Positions 17,494 through 25,758 of a DNA stretch of 64,000 nucleotides are shown in pieces. The notes beneath the pieces were generated by a model. The model was given only the letters and a program-made list of their open reading frames with translations, was not told the origin of the DNA and ran no database searches. The DNA is taken from NCBI RefSeq assembly GCF_029504735.1, contig NZ_JAQFIP010000004.1:62001-126000 (forward strand), given 5' to 3'. Position numbers and translations under genes: made by a program. Each line of letters begins with the position of its first letter. The stretch's first letter is position 1. This DNA comes from Ereboglobus sp. PH5-10 (GTDB lineage: Bacteria > Verrucomicrobiota > Verrucomicrobiia > Opitutales > Opitutaceae).

Positions 17494-18678
17494 TCATGAA
17501 AACATTCCGCCGCGCACCTCGAACATTTGCCACGCGCCGAGTTCGGCGTCGGGCGGGGCGGTGCCGGTGGCGAGGATTTGGTTGCGCGAGTCGTCGCTGT
17601 TGATGCCCGCCCAGAAGCGGCGTCGGCGCTGAGGGTCGAGCTCGCCCAAAACGTCGTCGGCAAGGAGCACGGGGTTCACGCCGGTTTGCTCGCGCAGATA
17701 CGCGGCCTCGGCGAGGCGCAGCGAAATGGCGAGGCCGCGTTGCTGGCCCTCGGAGGCGAACTCGCGCGCGGGGCGTCCGCCGACGGTCAGTTCGCAATCG
17801 TCGCGGTGCGGGCCGGAGAGCGTGGCGCGCATGAGCGTGTCGCGTTCGCGTCCCGAGGCGAACTGGCTTGCCCAGCCGGTTTCGTCGAGCGCGGTCCCGT
17901 TGGCGACGCTGGGCGCGTAGGCGATGGCGGCGGCGGGGTAGGGCGAAGCCTCCGGCTGAGCCGCGGGCATCGACTGGTTATCGATGCGATCCGGCTCAGC
18001 CGGAGGCTTCGCCCTACCTTCGGCGACGGCGGTGATTTTTTCGTAGGCGGCGGCGACGTGTGTGTTCAGTTTTTCCACGCCCGCGGCGCGGCGTTTCGCG
18101 AGTTGCGCGGCGGCGCGGGCAAGCGGTTGCTCGAAGGCGTCGAGTTCGGCGGAGAGCGCGGACGCGCCGCCGTTGCCGCGCTTGAGGAGCTGGTTTCGCG
18201 AGGCGAGGGCGCGGTGGTATTCCTGAAGCGCGCGGAGGTATTCGGGATCGGTTTCGGCGAGGGCGAGGTCGAGCCAGCGGCGGCGTCCGCCGGGCGAGCC
18301 GCGCACAAGAAGCAGGTCCTGCGAGGTGAAAACGACCGTGGGAAAGCGTCCGATGTAATCGCCGAGTTTGCGGATGCGCTCGCCGTCGCAATGCACTTCC
18401 TTTCCGCCGGGGCGCAGGCGGATGGTCACGCGCGTGAGGCCGAATTTCTCGTGCTCGATTTCGCAGGCGATGGCGGCCTCCGGTTTGCCGTGCGCGATGA
18501 GCGTGCGGTCCTCGCTTGTGCGAAACGAGCGGAGCGCGGAGATGAAGCCGGCGGCCTCGAGGAGGTTGGTTTTGCCCTGCGCATTTTCACCGACGAAGAA
18601 CTGCCGCGAGTTGTCGAACGCGAGTTCGGCGAACGCGATGTTGCGGAAGTTTTGAACGGTGATGCTTTTTAGATGCAC
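17494..18678 (-). CDS. recF: DNA replication and repair protein RecF, carrying an in-frame palindromic insertion
   Basis: RecF is an SMC-like ATPase that helps load RecA at gapped DNA. The 394-residue protein starts MHLKSITVQNFRNIAFAELA, has Walker A GENAQGKTN near residue 31, the signature region LSGPHRDDCELTVGG and ASEGQQRGLAISLRLAEAA, and Walker B LADDVLGELDPQRR. Residues about 221-247 (PAEPDRIDNQSMPAAQPEAS region) are encoded by an 80-bp perfect palindrome (17938-18017) that also exists as an intergenic element elsewhere in this window. It keeps the frame open, so RecF is probably functional with an extra low-complexity loop. dnaA, dnaN and gyrB are not adjacent. Confidence 0.93.
   Translation of the reverse strand: MHLKSITVQNFRNIAFAELAFDNSRQFFVGENAQGKTNLLEAAGFISALRSFRTSEDRTLIAHGKPEAAIACEIEHEKFGLTRVTIRLRPGGKEVHCDGERIRKLGDYIGRFPTVVFTSQDLLLVRGSPGGRRRWLDLALAETDPEYLRALQEYHRALASRNQLLKRGNGGASALSAELDAFEQPLARAAAQLAKRRAAGVEKLNTHVAAAYEKITAVAEGRAKPPAEPDRIDNQSMPAAQPEASPYPAAAIAYAPSVANGTALDETGWASQFASGRERDTLMRATLSGPHRDDCELTVGGRPAREFASEGQQRGLAISLRLAEAAYLREQTGVNPVLLADDVLGELDPQRRRRFWAGINSDDSRNQILATGTAPPDAELGAWQMFEVRGGMFS
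17938..18017. repeat. 80-bp palindromic element inside recF
   Basis: Perfect 25-bp inverted arms, 17938-17962 and 17993-18017, begin with GTAGGGCGAAGCCTCCGGC. The 30-base centre contains a second nested stem (GCATCGA ... TCGATGC). The same arm family occurs as a different-centred palindrome at 56593-56656 and as a decayed copy near 41141-41185. This is REP/MITE-like and inserted in a coding sequence. Confidence 0.85.
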
Positions 18679-18717
18679 GAGGAGGATTGTTTAATCGCGA
18701 AATCACGGAAGGGCGGA

Positions 18718-18759
18718 ATCGCGGAAGTAGTCATTCCGTTTTTCCGCGCTTCCGCGATT
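18718..18759. repeat. Palindrome between recF and the rhamnulokinase-like gene
   Basis: AATCGCGGAAG (18718-18728) and CTTCCGCGATT (18749-18759) are perfect 11-bp inverted arms around a 20-base loop. It lies downstream of the kinase stop codon and upstream of recF, both minus strand, so it may also end the kinase transcript. Confidence 0.6.
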
Positions 18760-18783
18760 GGTTTTAATCCTTGCGGCTTAAAA

Positions 18784-20247
18784 TCAATTTTTTGGCTGAT
18801 ACACCTTTTGCTCCAGGTGCGCGCCAAGGTGTTTGCGGAACTCGGCTTTGTTTTTGACGGCGCGGAGGGCGATGAGCTGGTTCGCGATGTTGCCGACCGC
18901 GGTGCCTTCGAGGTTGAATGAAACGACTGGGACCTTGGCGGCGTTGGCCGTGGACTGGCAGAGCAGCGGGCTGCGCGAGCCGCCGCCGACAATGAGGATG
19001 CGCTTGAACTCGCGGCCGGTCATGCGCTCGAAGGCGGCCTTGGCGTCGGCATGGCCGCGGGCGAGCGAGTCGCAGATGAGGCGCATGTAGCCTTTCACGT
19101 TTTTCGGGGGGACGGCTTTTTTGCGGCGGAGTTGTCCGTCGATGACGGCTTTCATCGAGGGCGGGTTGGCGAGCGCGGGGTCGGTGATGTCGATGAGGAC
19201 TTTTGAAACGGAGGCGGGCAGGCGCGCCGCGTCGTCGATGAGCTTGTCCCATGCCTCGGGTGTTTTCGGGCGGGCGGAGGGGCCGAGGTCGAGCATGGTG
19301 CGCTCGAGGAGCCACATGCCGATGACGTTTGTGAGGGGGCGGTAGCGGCCATCGCCGATGCGTTCGTTGGCGACGCGAGCCTTGAGCGCGTCGGGGCCGA
19401 GCACGGGCGTGTCGCTTTCGAAGCCGACGAGCGACCAGGTGCCGGAGCTGAGGAAGAGGTCGGTGCCGTCGGGGCTGGCGGGCATGGCGTCGTAGGCGCA
19501 CGCGGTGTCGTGGCCGGGCACGGCGATGACCCTGGCGCCGGCGAGCTCGGGAATGTTTTTCACCGTGCCGAGGCGCGTGCCGGCGAGGACGGGTTTGCCG
19601 AGCCACGAGGGCGGGACGCGGAAGTAGTCGAGCGCGGGGCGCGACCAGTCGGTCGAGTTTACATCGAGGAGCTGCGTGGTGCTGGCGATGGTGAGCTCGT
19701 TGGCCATCGTGCCGGAGAGGAGGTAGTTGAAGTAGTCCGGCAGGAAGAGGCAGCGCGTGGCGAGGTCGGTGATGGCGGGGCAGTCGGCGATCGTTTCTGC
19801 GAGCTGGAGCGAGGAGTTGTAGAAGACGTTGGGGATGCCGGTGGCGGCGTAAACGCGCTCGAGCGCGGCGCGCGTGTTGCCGAGGTGGCGCAGGCCGGCT
19901 TGCGTGCGGTTGTCGCGGTAGGCGTGGACGGGGAACACGAGGCGTCCGGCGTCGTTGAGGAGCGCGTAATCGACGCCCCAGGTGTCGACGCCGACGGAGG
20001 CGATTTTTTTGCCGCGCGGCAGGGCGGCTGCGGCCTTGCGGAGGCCGGTTTGCACCTCGTGCCAGAGCGCGCCGATTTCCCAATAGTCGTTGCCGTTGAG
20101 CGTGCGGAAGGTGTTGGGGAAGCGGTGCGCGACGGTGAGCTTGAGGCGGTTGTTTTGCCAAGCGCCGAGGATGACGCGCCCGCTCGTGGCGCCGAGATCG
20201 ACGGCCGCGCAATAGATGGTGGATTTTGAGGTGTTTTTGGTGGCCAT
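18784..20247 (-). CDS. rhaB: Rhamnulokinase-like FGGY carbohydrate kinase
   Basis: The 487-residue protein matches RhaB-type FGGY kinases closely: AAVDLGATSGRVILGAW at the N-terminus, VGVDTWGVDYALL, LFLPDYFNYLLSGTMANE, ASTTQLLDVNSTDWS, VIAVPGHDTACAYDAMPA, LFLSSGTWSLVGFES and ILIVGGGSRSPLLCQ. E. coli RhaB has the same order of motifs, so L-rhamnulose (or a similar deoxyketose such as L-fuculose) is the probable substrate. The start at 20247 (MATKNTSKSTIYCAAV) is preferred to the longer frame. It follows the LacI-type regulator on the same strand after 226 bases. No rhamnose isomerase or rhamnulose-1-phosphate aldolase is adjacent, although an isomerase of the fucose type lies at 42.5 kb. Confidence 0.87.
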   Translation of the reverse strand: MATKNTSKSTIYCAAVDLGATSGRVILGAWQNNRLKLTVAHRFPNTFRTLNGNDYWEIGALWHEVQTGLRKAAAALPRGKKIASVGVDTWGVDYALLNDAGRLVFPVHAYRDNRTQAGLRHLGNTRAALERVYAATGIPNVFYNSSLQLAETIADCPAITDLATRCLFLPDYFNYLLSGTMANELTIASTTQLLDVNSTDWSRPALDYFRVPPSWLGKPVLAGTRLGTVKNIPELAGARVIAVPGHDTACAYDAMPASPDGTDLFLSSGTWSLVGFESDTPVLGPDALKARVANERIGDGRYRPLTNVIGMWLLERTMLDLGPSARPKTPEAWDKLIDDAARLPASVSKVLIDITDPALANPPSMKAVIDGQLRRKKAVPPKNVKGYMRLICDSLARGHADAKAAFERMTGREFKRILIVGGGSRSPLLCQSTANAAKVPVVSFNLEGTAVGNIANQLIALRAVKNKAEFRKHLGAHLEQKVYQPKN

Positions 20248-20406
20248 GAAATGAGGTGTTAAACCCCATGAGTGAACGCGGACGCGCAAAAAGGTGAAGT
20301 GCGAAAATCACACAACCGCGAGGTGTGTTTGCATGACAGTTTGAACGCCCGGGGCGCAAACGGTCCCGGGAAAAGGACGCCCGAGGTGTGATTAAAAGTA
20401 AAACGC

Positions 20407-20427
20407 GGCGGTTTCGGCGAAACCGCC
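20407..20427. repeat. Short perfect hairpin downstream of the LacI gene
   Basis: GGCGGTTTC (20407-20415) and GAAACCGCC (20419-20427) form a 9-bp stem with a three-base loop. It lies in the 226-base gap between the LacI-type gene and the kinase gene, just after the regulator stop. A half-copy (GGCGGTTTT) is seen near 30234. Confidence 0.55.
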
Positions 20428-20473
20428 CTACCCTTATCACAACCGCATTTTAATCCCCCCTGACGCCAGGCGA

Positions 20474-21529
20474 TTATTTTTTCCGGGGGCGCCGGGAACG
20501 GTTCGTCGATTCGCGCAAATAGACGGGCGGCACGACGAGGATTTCCCGCGGGGTGTCGGTTTTTCCCGAAAGCTGGTTGAACAGCAGCGGGATTGCCTCC
20601 GCAACCATCGTGTCGTTTGCGCCCGCGAGCGTGGACAGGGACGGGTTGAAAAACTCCTCGATTTCATGATCCCCCACACCCACCACGGCCGCGTCGTTGG
20701 GAATTGAAAGTCCGCGCTCCTGAAAAGCGCGATACACTCCGACCGCTAGGCTGTCCGTCACCGCAAAAACTCCGTCGCAGCGTCCGCCGCCATCAAGAAA
20801 CGCATCCAGCGCCGCGACGGCATCCCGGGGTTGAAGCCCGTCGCATTCGATCACGGCAGGGGTGGCGAGTTTCCCAGCCTTGGAGGCGTCCTTGAACGCG
20901 GCGACACGCTGGGAGGTGGCCTGCGTCAGCGCCTTGCCATGAATGACCGCGAGGTTTCGGCAGCCGGCGTCAATCAACACTTCGGCGGCCCGTTTTCCAA
21001 CAAAGTTGGGGATTTCGAGCACGCAGTTGTGCCCCTCGATTCGGCGGCCCAGAACGACCGACGCATACGGAAACTTTGCCGTGGCGAGAAACCGGTCGTC
21101 GGCCGGCAGCGTGTTGGTTATGATGATTCCGTGATACCGGTCCGACTCCAAGAGGCCCGGTTTTTCCGCCAGCTTTCCGGCATGAAACATCTCAATGGCG
21201 ACGGCGTAGCGGGTGTGCTTGTCCGAACGCTTGTCCGCCTCCTTTTGAATGGCGTGCAACGCCTGGCCGACGAGCGGCAGGGGCGCCTCAAACGAGGTCA
21301 GGATTGCGATGTCGTATTGCCGGGTCAGGGGGCGGTGGGTTCTGAGGCGGCGCCCCGCCATGTTGGGGACATAACCAAGCTCCTTGATCGCCTTGCGTAT
21401 CCGGTTTGCGGTTTTCTCAGAAATCCGCCTCTCCAAATAATGGTTGGAAAGCACCGAGGAAACCGCGGCGGGGGACACTCCTATGTGTCGCGCAACTTCG
21501 TAAATGGTCACTGCCGGCTTGCTGTTCAT
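20474..21529 (-). CDS. LacI-family transcriptional regulator
   Basis: The 351-residue protein starts with the LacI helix-turn-helix VTIYEVARHIGVSPAAVSSVL and the hinge region ELGYVPNMAGRRLRTHRP, where LGYxPN is the family signature. The rest is a periplasmic-binding-protein-like sugar sensor (HGIIITNTLPADD, GVFAVTDSLAVGVYRAF, VVGVGDHEIEEFFNPSLSTL). It is divergent from the FG-GAP/aldolase/propeller/symporter operon with a 126-base spacer that contains TTTAGC/GCTAAA half-sites. It most likely represses that operon and itself, being relieved by a sugar. The effector sugar is not known. Confidence 0.93.
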   Translation of the reverse strand: MNSKPAVTIYEVARHIGVSPAAVSSVLSNHYLERRISEKTANRIRKAIKELGYVPNMAGRRLRTHRPLTRQYDIAILTSFEAPLPLVGQALHAIQKEADKRSDKHTRYAVAIEMFHAGKLAEKPGLLESDRYHGIIITNTLPADDRFLATAKFPYASVVLGRRIEGHNCVLEIPNFVGKRAAEVLIDAGCRNLAVIHGKALTQATSQRVAAFKDASKAGKLATPAVIECDGLQPRDAVAALDAFLDGGGRCDGVFAVTDSLAVGVYRAFQERGLSIPNDAAVVGVGDHEIEEFFNPSLSTLAGANDTMVAEAIPLLFNQLSGKTDTPREILVVPPVYLRESTNRSRRPRKK

Positions 21530-21545
21530 ATTTGCCCGCGAGTAT

Positions 21546-21567
21546 TGCTAAATCTATAAGTTTAGCA
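21546..21567. promoter_or_regulatory. Candidate LacI-type operator O1
   Basis: TGCTAAA (21546-21552) and TTTAGCA (21561-21567) form a perfect inverted repeat with an eight-base spacer. It sits 17 bases upstream of the regulator start, so binding would repress the regulator gene. Site identity is inferred from symmetry and position. Confidence 0.6.
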
Positions 21568-21614
21568 AATCAAAAATACGCAAAACCGGGGCATGGCGTT
21601 AAAATGATATTGAC

Positions 21615-21634
21615 TTTAGCTAAATCATTTTAGC
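21615..21634. promoter_or_regulatory. Candidate LacI-type operator O2 over the operon promoter
   Basis: Three overlapping half-sites occur: TTTAGC (21615-21620), GCTAAA (21619-21624) and TTTAGC (21629-21634). TTTAGCTAAA is a 10-bp perfect palindrome. A TTGACT hexamer at 21610-21615, a possible -35 element, overlaps it, so occupancy would block transcription of the downstream operon. Confidence 0.6.
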
Positions 21635-21655
21635 ATTTTCGACCAAAACCCTGCC

Positions 21656-23701
21656 ATGAACATGAATGCACCCAAGTTCCTCCCCCTTGCCATCGCGCTT
21701 TGCCTGTCGTGCGGTTTTGCGTCCGCACAACCCGCGAATGATTCGAGCCGGTTTGTCCGCTTGAAGCACAATAATCCCGGGCTGGTTGTCGACCTTGGCG
21801 TCGGCTTGTGGGCGTGGCCTGTCGTGTGTGATCGCAACGGCGACGGATTGCCCGACCTGATTGTCGTCGCGGGAGGCTCGCCCGACAAGGGATGCCATTA
21901 TTTTGAAAACACGGGCAAAAAGGATGCCGAAACCGGCATGGATATATTCAAGCCCGCGGCTTATATTGGCCCCGGCAGCGGCAATGTGACCGCCTCATAC
22001 ACACCGGACGGATTGCGCGTGGTCGCGTCGGGATATGAATATCCCGATTTTATAAAAAACGGGCTCGCGCAGGCGAACAGGAAAAAACTTCCGCTGACCG
22101 CAAGGCAGATCCACCGCACATCCGGGCGGATTCGCGGCGAACAGTGGAGTTATGTGGATTATGATGGCGATGGAACCCTGGACTTGGTTTTTGGCGTCGG
22201 GGACTGGACGGATTACGGCTGGGACAACGCATACGATTCCAACGGGCGCTGGACAAACGGGCCGCTGCACGGATTTGTATATATAATGATTAACAAGGGC
22301 ACCAACGCGAAGCCCCGTTATGAAAAGCCGGTCCGCCTGCAGGCGGATAATCGCGACATTGACGTCTATGGCATGCCGTCCCCTGTTTTCGGCGATTTTC
22401 GCGGCACGGGAAAACTCGATTTGATCTGCGGGGAGTTTGTCGACGGATTCACCTTTTATGAAAATGTGGGAACGCGGGAGTCGCCGAAATACGCGCCCGG
22501 CCAGCGGCTGTCCGCCGGGGGCGCGCCTCTGACGATGCCACTGGAGATGATTGTGATCACGGCATGCGACTGGAACAAGGACGGGCACTTGGATTTGATC
22601 GTGGCGCAGGAGGACGGACGCGTGGCCCTGATGGAGAACACCGGCAATGTCATCAATTCGGAATGGCAGCCCAATCCGCGCGGCAAGCCGGTCGCCAAAA
22701 GCATGCCCGAGTTCAAGCCGCCGCGCTTTTTCAAGCAAGAGGCGGACAGTGTGAAGTTCGGCGTGCTCACCACGCCCGTTGCCGCGGATTGGGACGGCGA
22801 CGGACTCGTGGATATATTGACTGGAAACACCGCGGGCGAAATTGCATTTATAAAAAACCTCGGCGGCTCCCCCGTGCGCTGGGCGGCTCCGCGGTTGCTC
22901 GAGGCGGACGGCAAGCCCATATTGATAATGGCCGGATATAACGGCTCGATCCAAGGGCCGGCGGAATCAAAATGGGGATACACCAATATATATGTGGCGG
23001 ATTGGGACGGCGACGGACTGCTTGATATCATGGTGAATTCCATCATCGGAAATATTATATGGTATAAAAATATCGGGACCAAAACATCGCCCAAGCTGGC
23101 CGCCGCGCAACCCGTGCGCGCAATCTGGAAAACCGGCGCGAAAAAACCCGCGTGGAATTGGTGGGATCCGAAAGGCGACGAGCTCGTGCTCCAATGGCGC
23201 TGCACGCCTTATATGATCGACATCGACAAGGACGGGGTGCCGGACCTTGTGGCGCCCGACCACGAGGGCTACCTGGCATGGTTCCGCCATGTGGTTCGCG
23301 ACGGCGAGCATTATGTAATGCCGGGTAAGCGCATTTTCAAAATGAAAGGATTGTCCGAGTTTGATTCCAGGGGCGCGGCCAACAAGGACGGGCCATCCGG
23401 CGGGGCGTTGCGCATGAATTATGGCGAGGCGGGAAAAAGCGGACGGCGCACATTTCATTTCACCGACTGGGACGGCGACGGCCGGGTGGATTTGCTCGTG
23501 AACAGTGTTAATATTAATTTCTACCGCAATGTCGCCACCAAGCCCGGGGAATGGATATTCGAGGACATGGGACAAGTGGACTCGAAAAAACTCGCGGGCC
23601 ACAGCACGGCCCCGGCCACTTGGGATTGGGACGGCGACGGAAAGGAAGAACTGCTCGCGGGAGCGGAGGATGGATTCTTCTACTTGTTGAAAAAGGAATA
23701 A
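21656..23701 (+). CDS. Secreted FG-GAP/VCBS-repeat beta-propeller protein
   Basis: The 681-residue protein has a Sec signal (residues 1-25, LPLAIALCLSCGFASA) and at least eight calcium-loop repeats of the DxDxDGxxD type, including DRNGDGLPDLIV, DYDGDGTLDLVF, DWNKDGHLDLIV, DWDGDGLVDILT, DWDGDGLLDIMV, DIDKDGVPDLVA and DWDGDGRVDLLV. This is the FG-GAP/VCBS family, a beta-propeller fold common in polysaccharide-utilisation loci, sometimes as binding protein, sometimes as polysaccharide lyase or ester hydrolase. No catalytic motif was recognised. It is the first gene of the LacI-controlled operon and is probably periplasmic or surface-exposed. Confidence 0.85.
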   Translation: MNMNAPKFLPLAIALCLSCGFASAQPANDSSRFVRLKHNNPGLVVDLGVGLWAWPVVCDRNGDGLPDLIVVAGGSPDKGCHYFENTGKKDAETGMDIFKPAAYIGPGSGNVTASYTPDGLRVVASGYEYPDFIKNGLAQANRKKLPLTARQIHRTSGRIRGEQWSYVDYDGDGTLDLVFGVGDWTDYGWDNAYDSNGRWTNGPLHGFVYIMINKGTNAKPRYEKPVRLQADNRDIDVYGMPSPVFGDFRGTGKLDLICGEFVDGFTFYENVGTRESPKYAPGQRLSAGGAPLTMPLEMIVITACDWNKDGHLDLIVAQEDGRVALMENTGNVINSEWQPNPRGKPVAKSMPEFKPPRFFKQEADSVKFGVLTTPVAADWDGDGLVDILTGNTAGEIAFIKNLGGSPVRWAAPRLLEADGKPILIMAGYNGSIQGPAESKWGYTNIYVADWDGDGLLDIMVNSIIGNIIWYKNIGTKTSPKLAAAQPVRAIWKTGAKKPAWNWWDPKGDELVLQWRCTPYMIDIDKDGVPDLVAPDHEGYLAWFRHVVRDGEHYVMPGKRIFKMKGLSEFDSRGAANKDGPSGGALRMNYGEAGKSGRRTFHFTDWDGDGRVDLLVNSVNINFYRNVATKPGEWIFEDMGQVDSKKLAGHSTAPATWDWDGDGKEELLAGAEDGFFYLLKKE

Positions 23702-23720
23702 ACAAAATCATACAATTTTC

Positions 23721-24677
23721 ATGGCATCCCCATACCCAAAAAAAGGCATACTTGCGGCGCTCTGGCTGCCAACGGACGCGGAAGGCAACCTGCTCAAGCG
23801 CGAGCTCGCCGCCAATATCGACTGGCTGAAACGCAAGGGCATACACGGGGTGCTGGCACTCGGAAGCACCGGCGAGTTTCCGCAGATGAGCGCCGACCGG
23901 CGGAAGGAGGCGATAACCGCCGTGATCGAATGCGCGGCGCCGCTGCCCGTCGTTGTTAATATAAGCGACATACGCCCCGGCATTGTGGGCGAGCTGGGAA
24001 GGCATGCGCGTGCCGCCGGGGCTTGCGCGGTGGCGATCATGCCGCCGGGGTTCTATCCCTCGACGCAGGATGACGTGCTGGCGCATTTTTTATACGCCGC
24101 GGAACACGCGGATTTGCCCGTGTTTTTGTATAATTTCCCCGAGTTGACCGGCACGCGAATCAACATCGAAACCGTGGCTAAATTCGCGGACCGGGCAAAC
24201 ATGGCGGGCATCAAACAAAGCGGCGGCGAATTTGATTATCACAAGGAGCTGGTCGCGCTTGGAAAGGAAAAGAACTATGTTGTGTTCTCGGGAGCGGACA
24301 CGCGGCTTGCCGAGGTTTTCAAACTGGGCGCGGTCGGCTGCATAGGCGGACTGGTGAATATTGTCCCGGATTTGATGCTGGATTTATATAATATATGCCA
24401 GGAGGGAAAACCCGGAGACCCCGGCATTTTGGCGGACAGGATCAAGTTTACCGGCGCCATGGTTGACAGGCTCACATTTCCGCTAAACGTCTCGGCAGGC
24501 ATGGCCGCACGCGGGCGGCCGGTCGGCGAACCCAAGGCACGGGTTTCCCCCGAGTCAAAACGCATTCACGACACCATCATTCGCGACCTCTCCGTCGCCT
24601 TTGGCGAATGGGGGCTGGAGTGCGCCAACGCTGAAAACAAGATGGCGTTTGCCTCCCCAACCAACGCATGTTTTTAA
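23721..24677 (+). CDS. DapA/NanA-family aldolase (N-acetylneuraminate lyase-like)
   Basis: The 318-residue class I aldolase has the alpha-keto-acid binding loop ALGSTGEFPQMS, the catalytic tyrosine in VFLYNFPELTG and the Schiff-base lysine in MAGIKQSGGEFDYH. GSTGE at the first loop is the form found in sialate lyases and keto-deoxy-sugar-acid aldolases; dihydrodipicolinate synthases usually have GTTGE. With the sialidase-like propeller next door, N-acetylneuraminate is an obvious candidate substrate, but a 2-keto-3-deoxy acid is equally possible. It sits 20 bases after the FG-GAP gene and 10 bases before the propeller gene, so it is within the operon. Product specificity needs assay. Confidence 0.82.
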   Translation: MASPYPKKGILAALWLPTDAEGNLLKRELAANIDWLKRKGIHGVLALGSTGEFPQMSADRRKEAITAVIECAAPLPVVVNISDIRPGIVGELGRHARAAGACAVAIMPPGFYPSTQDDVLAHFLYAAEHADLPVFLYNFPELTGTRINIETVAKFADRANMAGIKQSGGEFDYHKELVALGKEKNYVVFSGADTRLAEVFKLGAVGCIGGLVNIVPDLMLDLYNICQEGKPGDPGILADRIKFTGAMVDRLTFPLNVSAGMAARGRPVGEPKARVSPESKRIHDTIIRDLSVAFGEWGLECANAENKMAFASPTNACF

Positions 24678-24687
24678 GGATCAATTT

Positions 24688-25758
24688 ATGAACCCAAAAT
24701 ACCCTATTGGACTAGTTGTGTTTCTGGCGGCCGTTTTCCTGGCGCCGGCAATGGTCGCTGAAAATGGCGCGGCCGTGCTCCGCTCGGAGTTTATATACAA
24801 GGAGGCGCCCTATCCGGAGTGTCATGCGTCAACCATCGCCCAAACGGCAGAGGGCGGCATGGTCGCCGCGTGGTTTGGCGGCACGAAGGAAAAGAATCCC
24901 GATGTGTGTATTTGGGTGTCGCGTCTTGAGAATGACAAATGGACCGAGCCGGTCAATGTGGCCAACGGCATCCAGCCCGACGGCACGCGCCATCCCACCT
25001 GGAATCCGGTTTTGTTTCAGCCTCCCGGCAAGAACGCGCCCTTGATCTTATATTATAAAGTCGGCCCGTCGCCCCAAAAATGGTGGGGCATGCAGATGAT
25101 TTCCAAGGACGGCGGACGCTCGTGGGAGGAGCCGGCCCGTTTGCCCGAGGGGATTTTGGGTCCCATCAAAAACAAGCCGGTTGTCCTGCCCGACGGCACA
25201 TGGATTTCGCCTTCGAGCACTGAGGCGCGGCGGTCCGACTGGCGGGTGCATTTTGAAATATCAAAGGACCGGGGAAAAACCTGGCGCAAAGCGGGTCCCG
25301 TGAAAAAGGGAGCGGGGTTTGACGCGATACAACCGAGTATTTTGTTCATGAAAGACGGACGCCTGGAGGCGCTTTGCCGCACCCGGCAGGGCGTGATCGC
25401 CATGACATGGTCCGCCGACAATGGCGAGACATGGAGCCCGCTCTCGGCACTGGCCCTGCCCAATCCGAACTCGGGAACCGACGCGATCACGCTTTCCGAC
25501 GGGCGGCAGTTGTTAATATACAATCATTCGGCGCACCGTGTGGAGCGTTCGGGATGGGGCGTGCGCCATCCGCTCAAGCTGGCGCTTTCCGACGACGGGA
25601 TTAACTGGACGCCGGTTCTCACACTGGAGGACCAGCCCCTGCGCGAGGGTTATGCCTACCCGGCCATTATACAAACATCCGACGGATTGGTGCACATCAC
25701 ATACACATGGGATCGCAAGCGCATCAAATATACAGTCATAGACCCTTCGAAGTTGTGA
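24688..25758 (+). CDS. Secreted sialidase-like six-bladed beta-propeller protein (BNR/Asp-box)
   Basis: The 356-residue protein starts at ATG 24688 behind AAGGA (24676-24680), an unusually clear ribosome-binding site for this window. Residues 1-25 ([19 protein letters not shown]) form a signal peptide. Asp-box motifs [24 protein letters not shown] and SDDGINW mark a sialidase-type propeller of the BNR_2 kind. Candidate active-site residues include the Arg-rich segment [13 protein letters not shown] and a later acidic-rich region. Propellers of this family also act on non-sialic sugars, so exo-sialidase activity is a hypothesis. Its stop overlaps the start of the symporter (GTGA). Confidence 0.82.
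   Translation: MNPKYPIGLVVFLAAVFLAPAMVAENGAAVLRSEFIYKEAPYPECHASTIAQTAEGGMVAAWFGGTKEKNPDVCIWVSRLENDKWTEPVNVANGIQPDGTRHPTWNPVLFQPPGKNAPLILYYKVGPSPQKWWGMQMISKDGGRSWEEPARLPEGILGPIKNKPVVLPDGTWISPSSTEARRSDWRVHFEISKDRGKTWRKAGPVKKGAGFDAIQPSILFMKDGRLEALCRTRQGVIAMTWSADNGETWSPLSALALPNPNSGTDAITLSDGRQLLIYNHSAHRVERSGWGVRHPLKLALSDDGINWTPVLTLEDQPLREGYAYPAIIQTSDGLVHITYTWDRKRIKYTVIDPSKL

Noticed and set aside
23721-24677. Dihydrodipicolinate synthase (dapA) for lysine synthesis
   Set aside because: The loop is GSTGE rather than GTTGE and the gene sits in a sugar operon, so a keto-acid sugar aldolase is more likely.
25707-25754. Longer ATG start for the symporter
   Set aside because: It would overlap the propeller gene by 52 bases and add residues unlike the family; the GTGA overlap start at 25755 is better.
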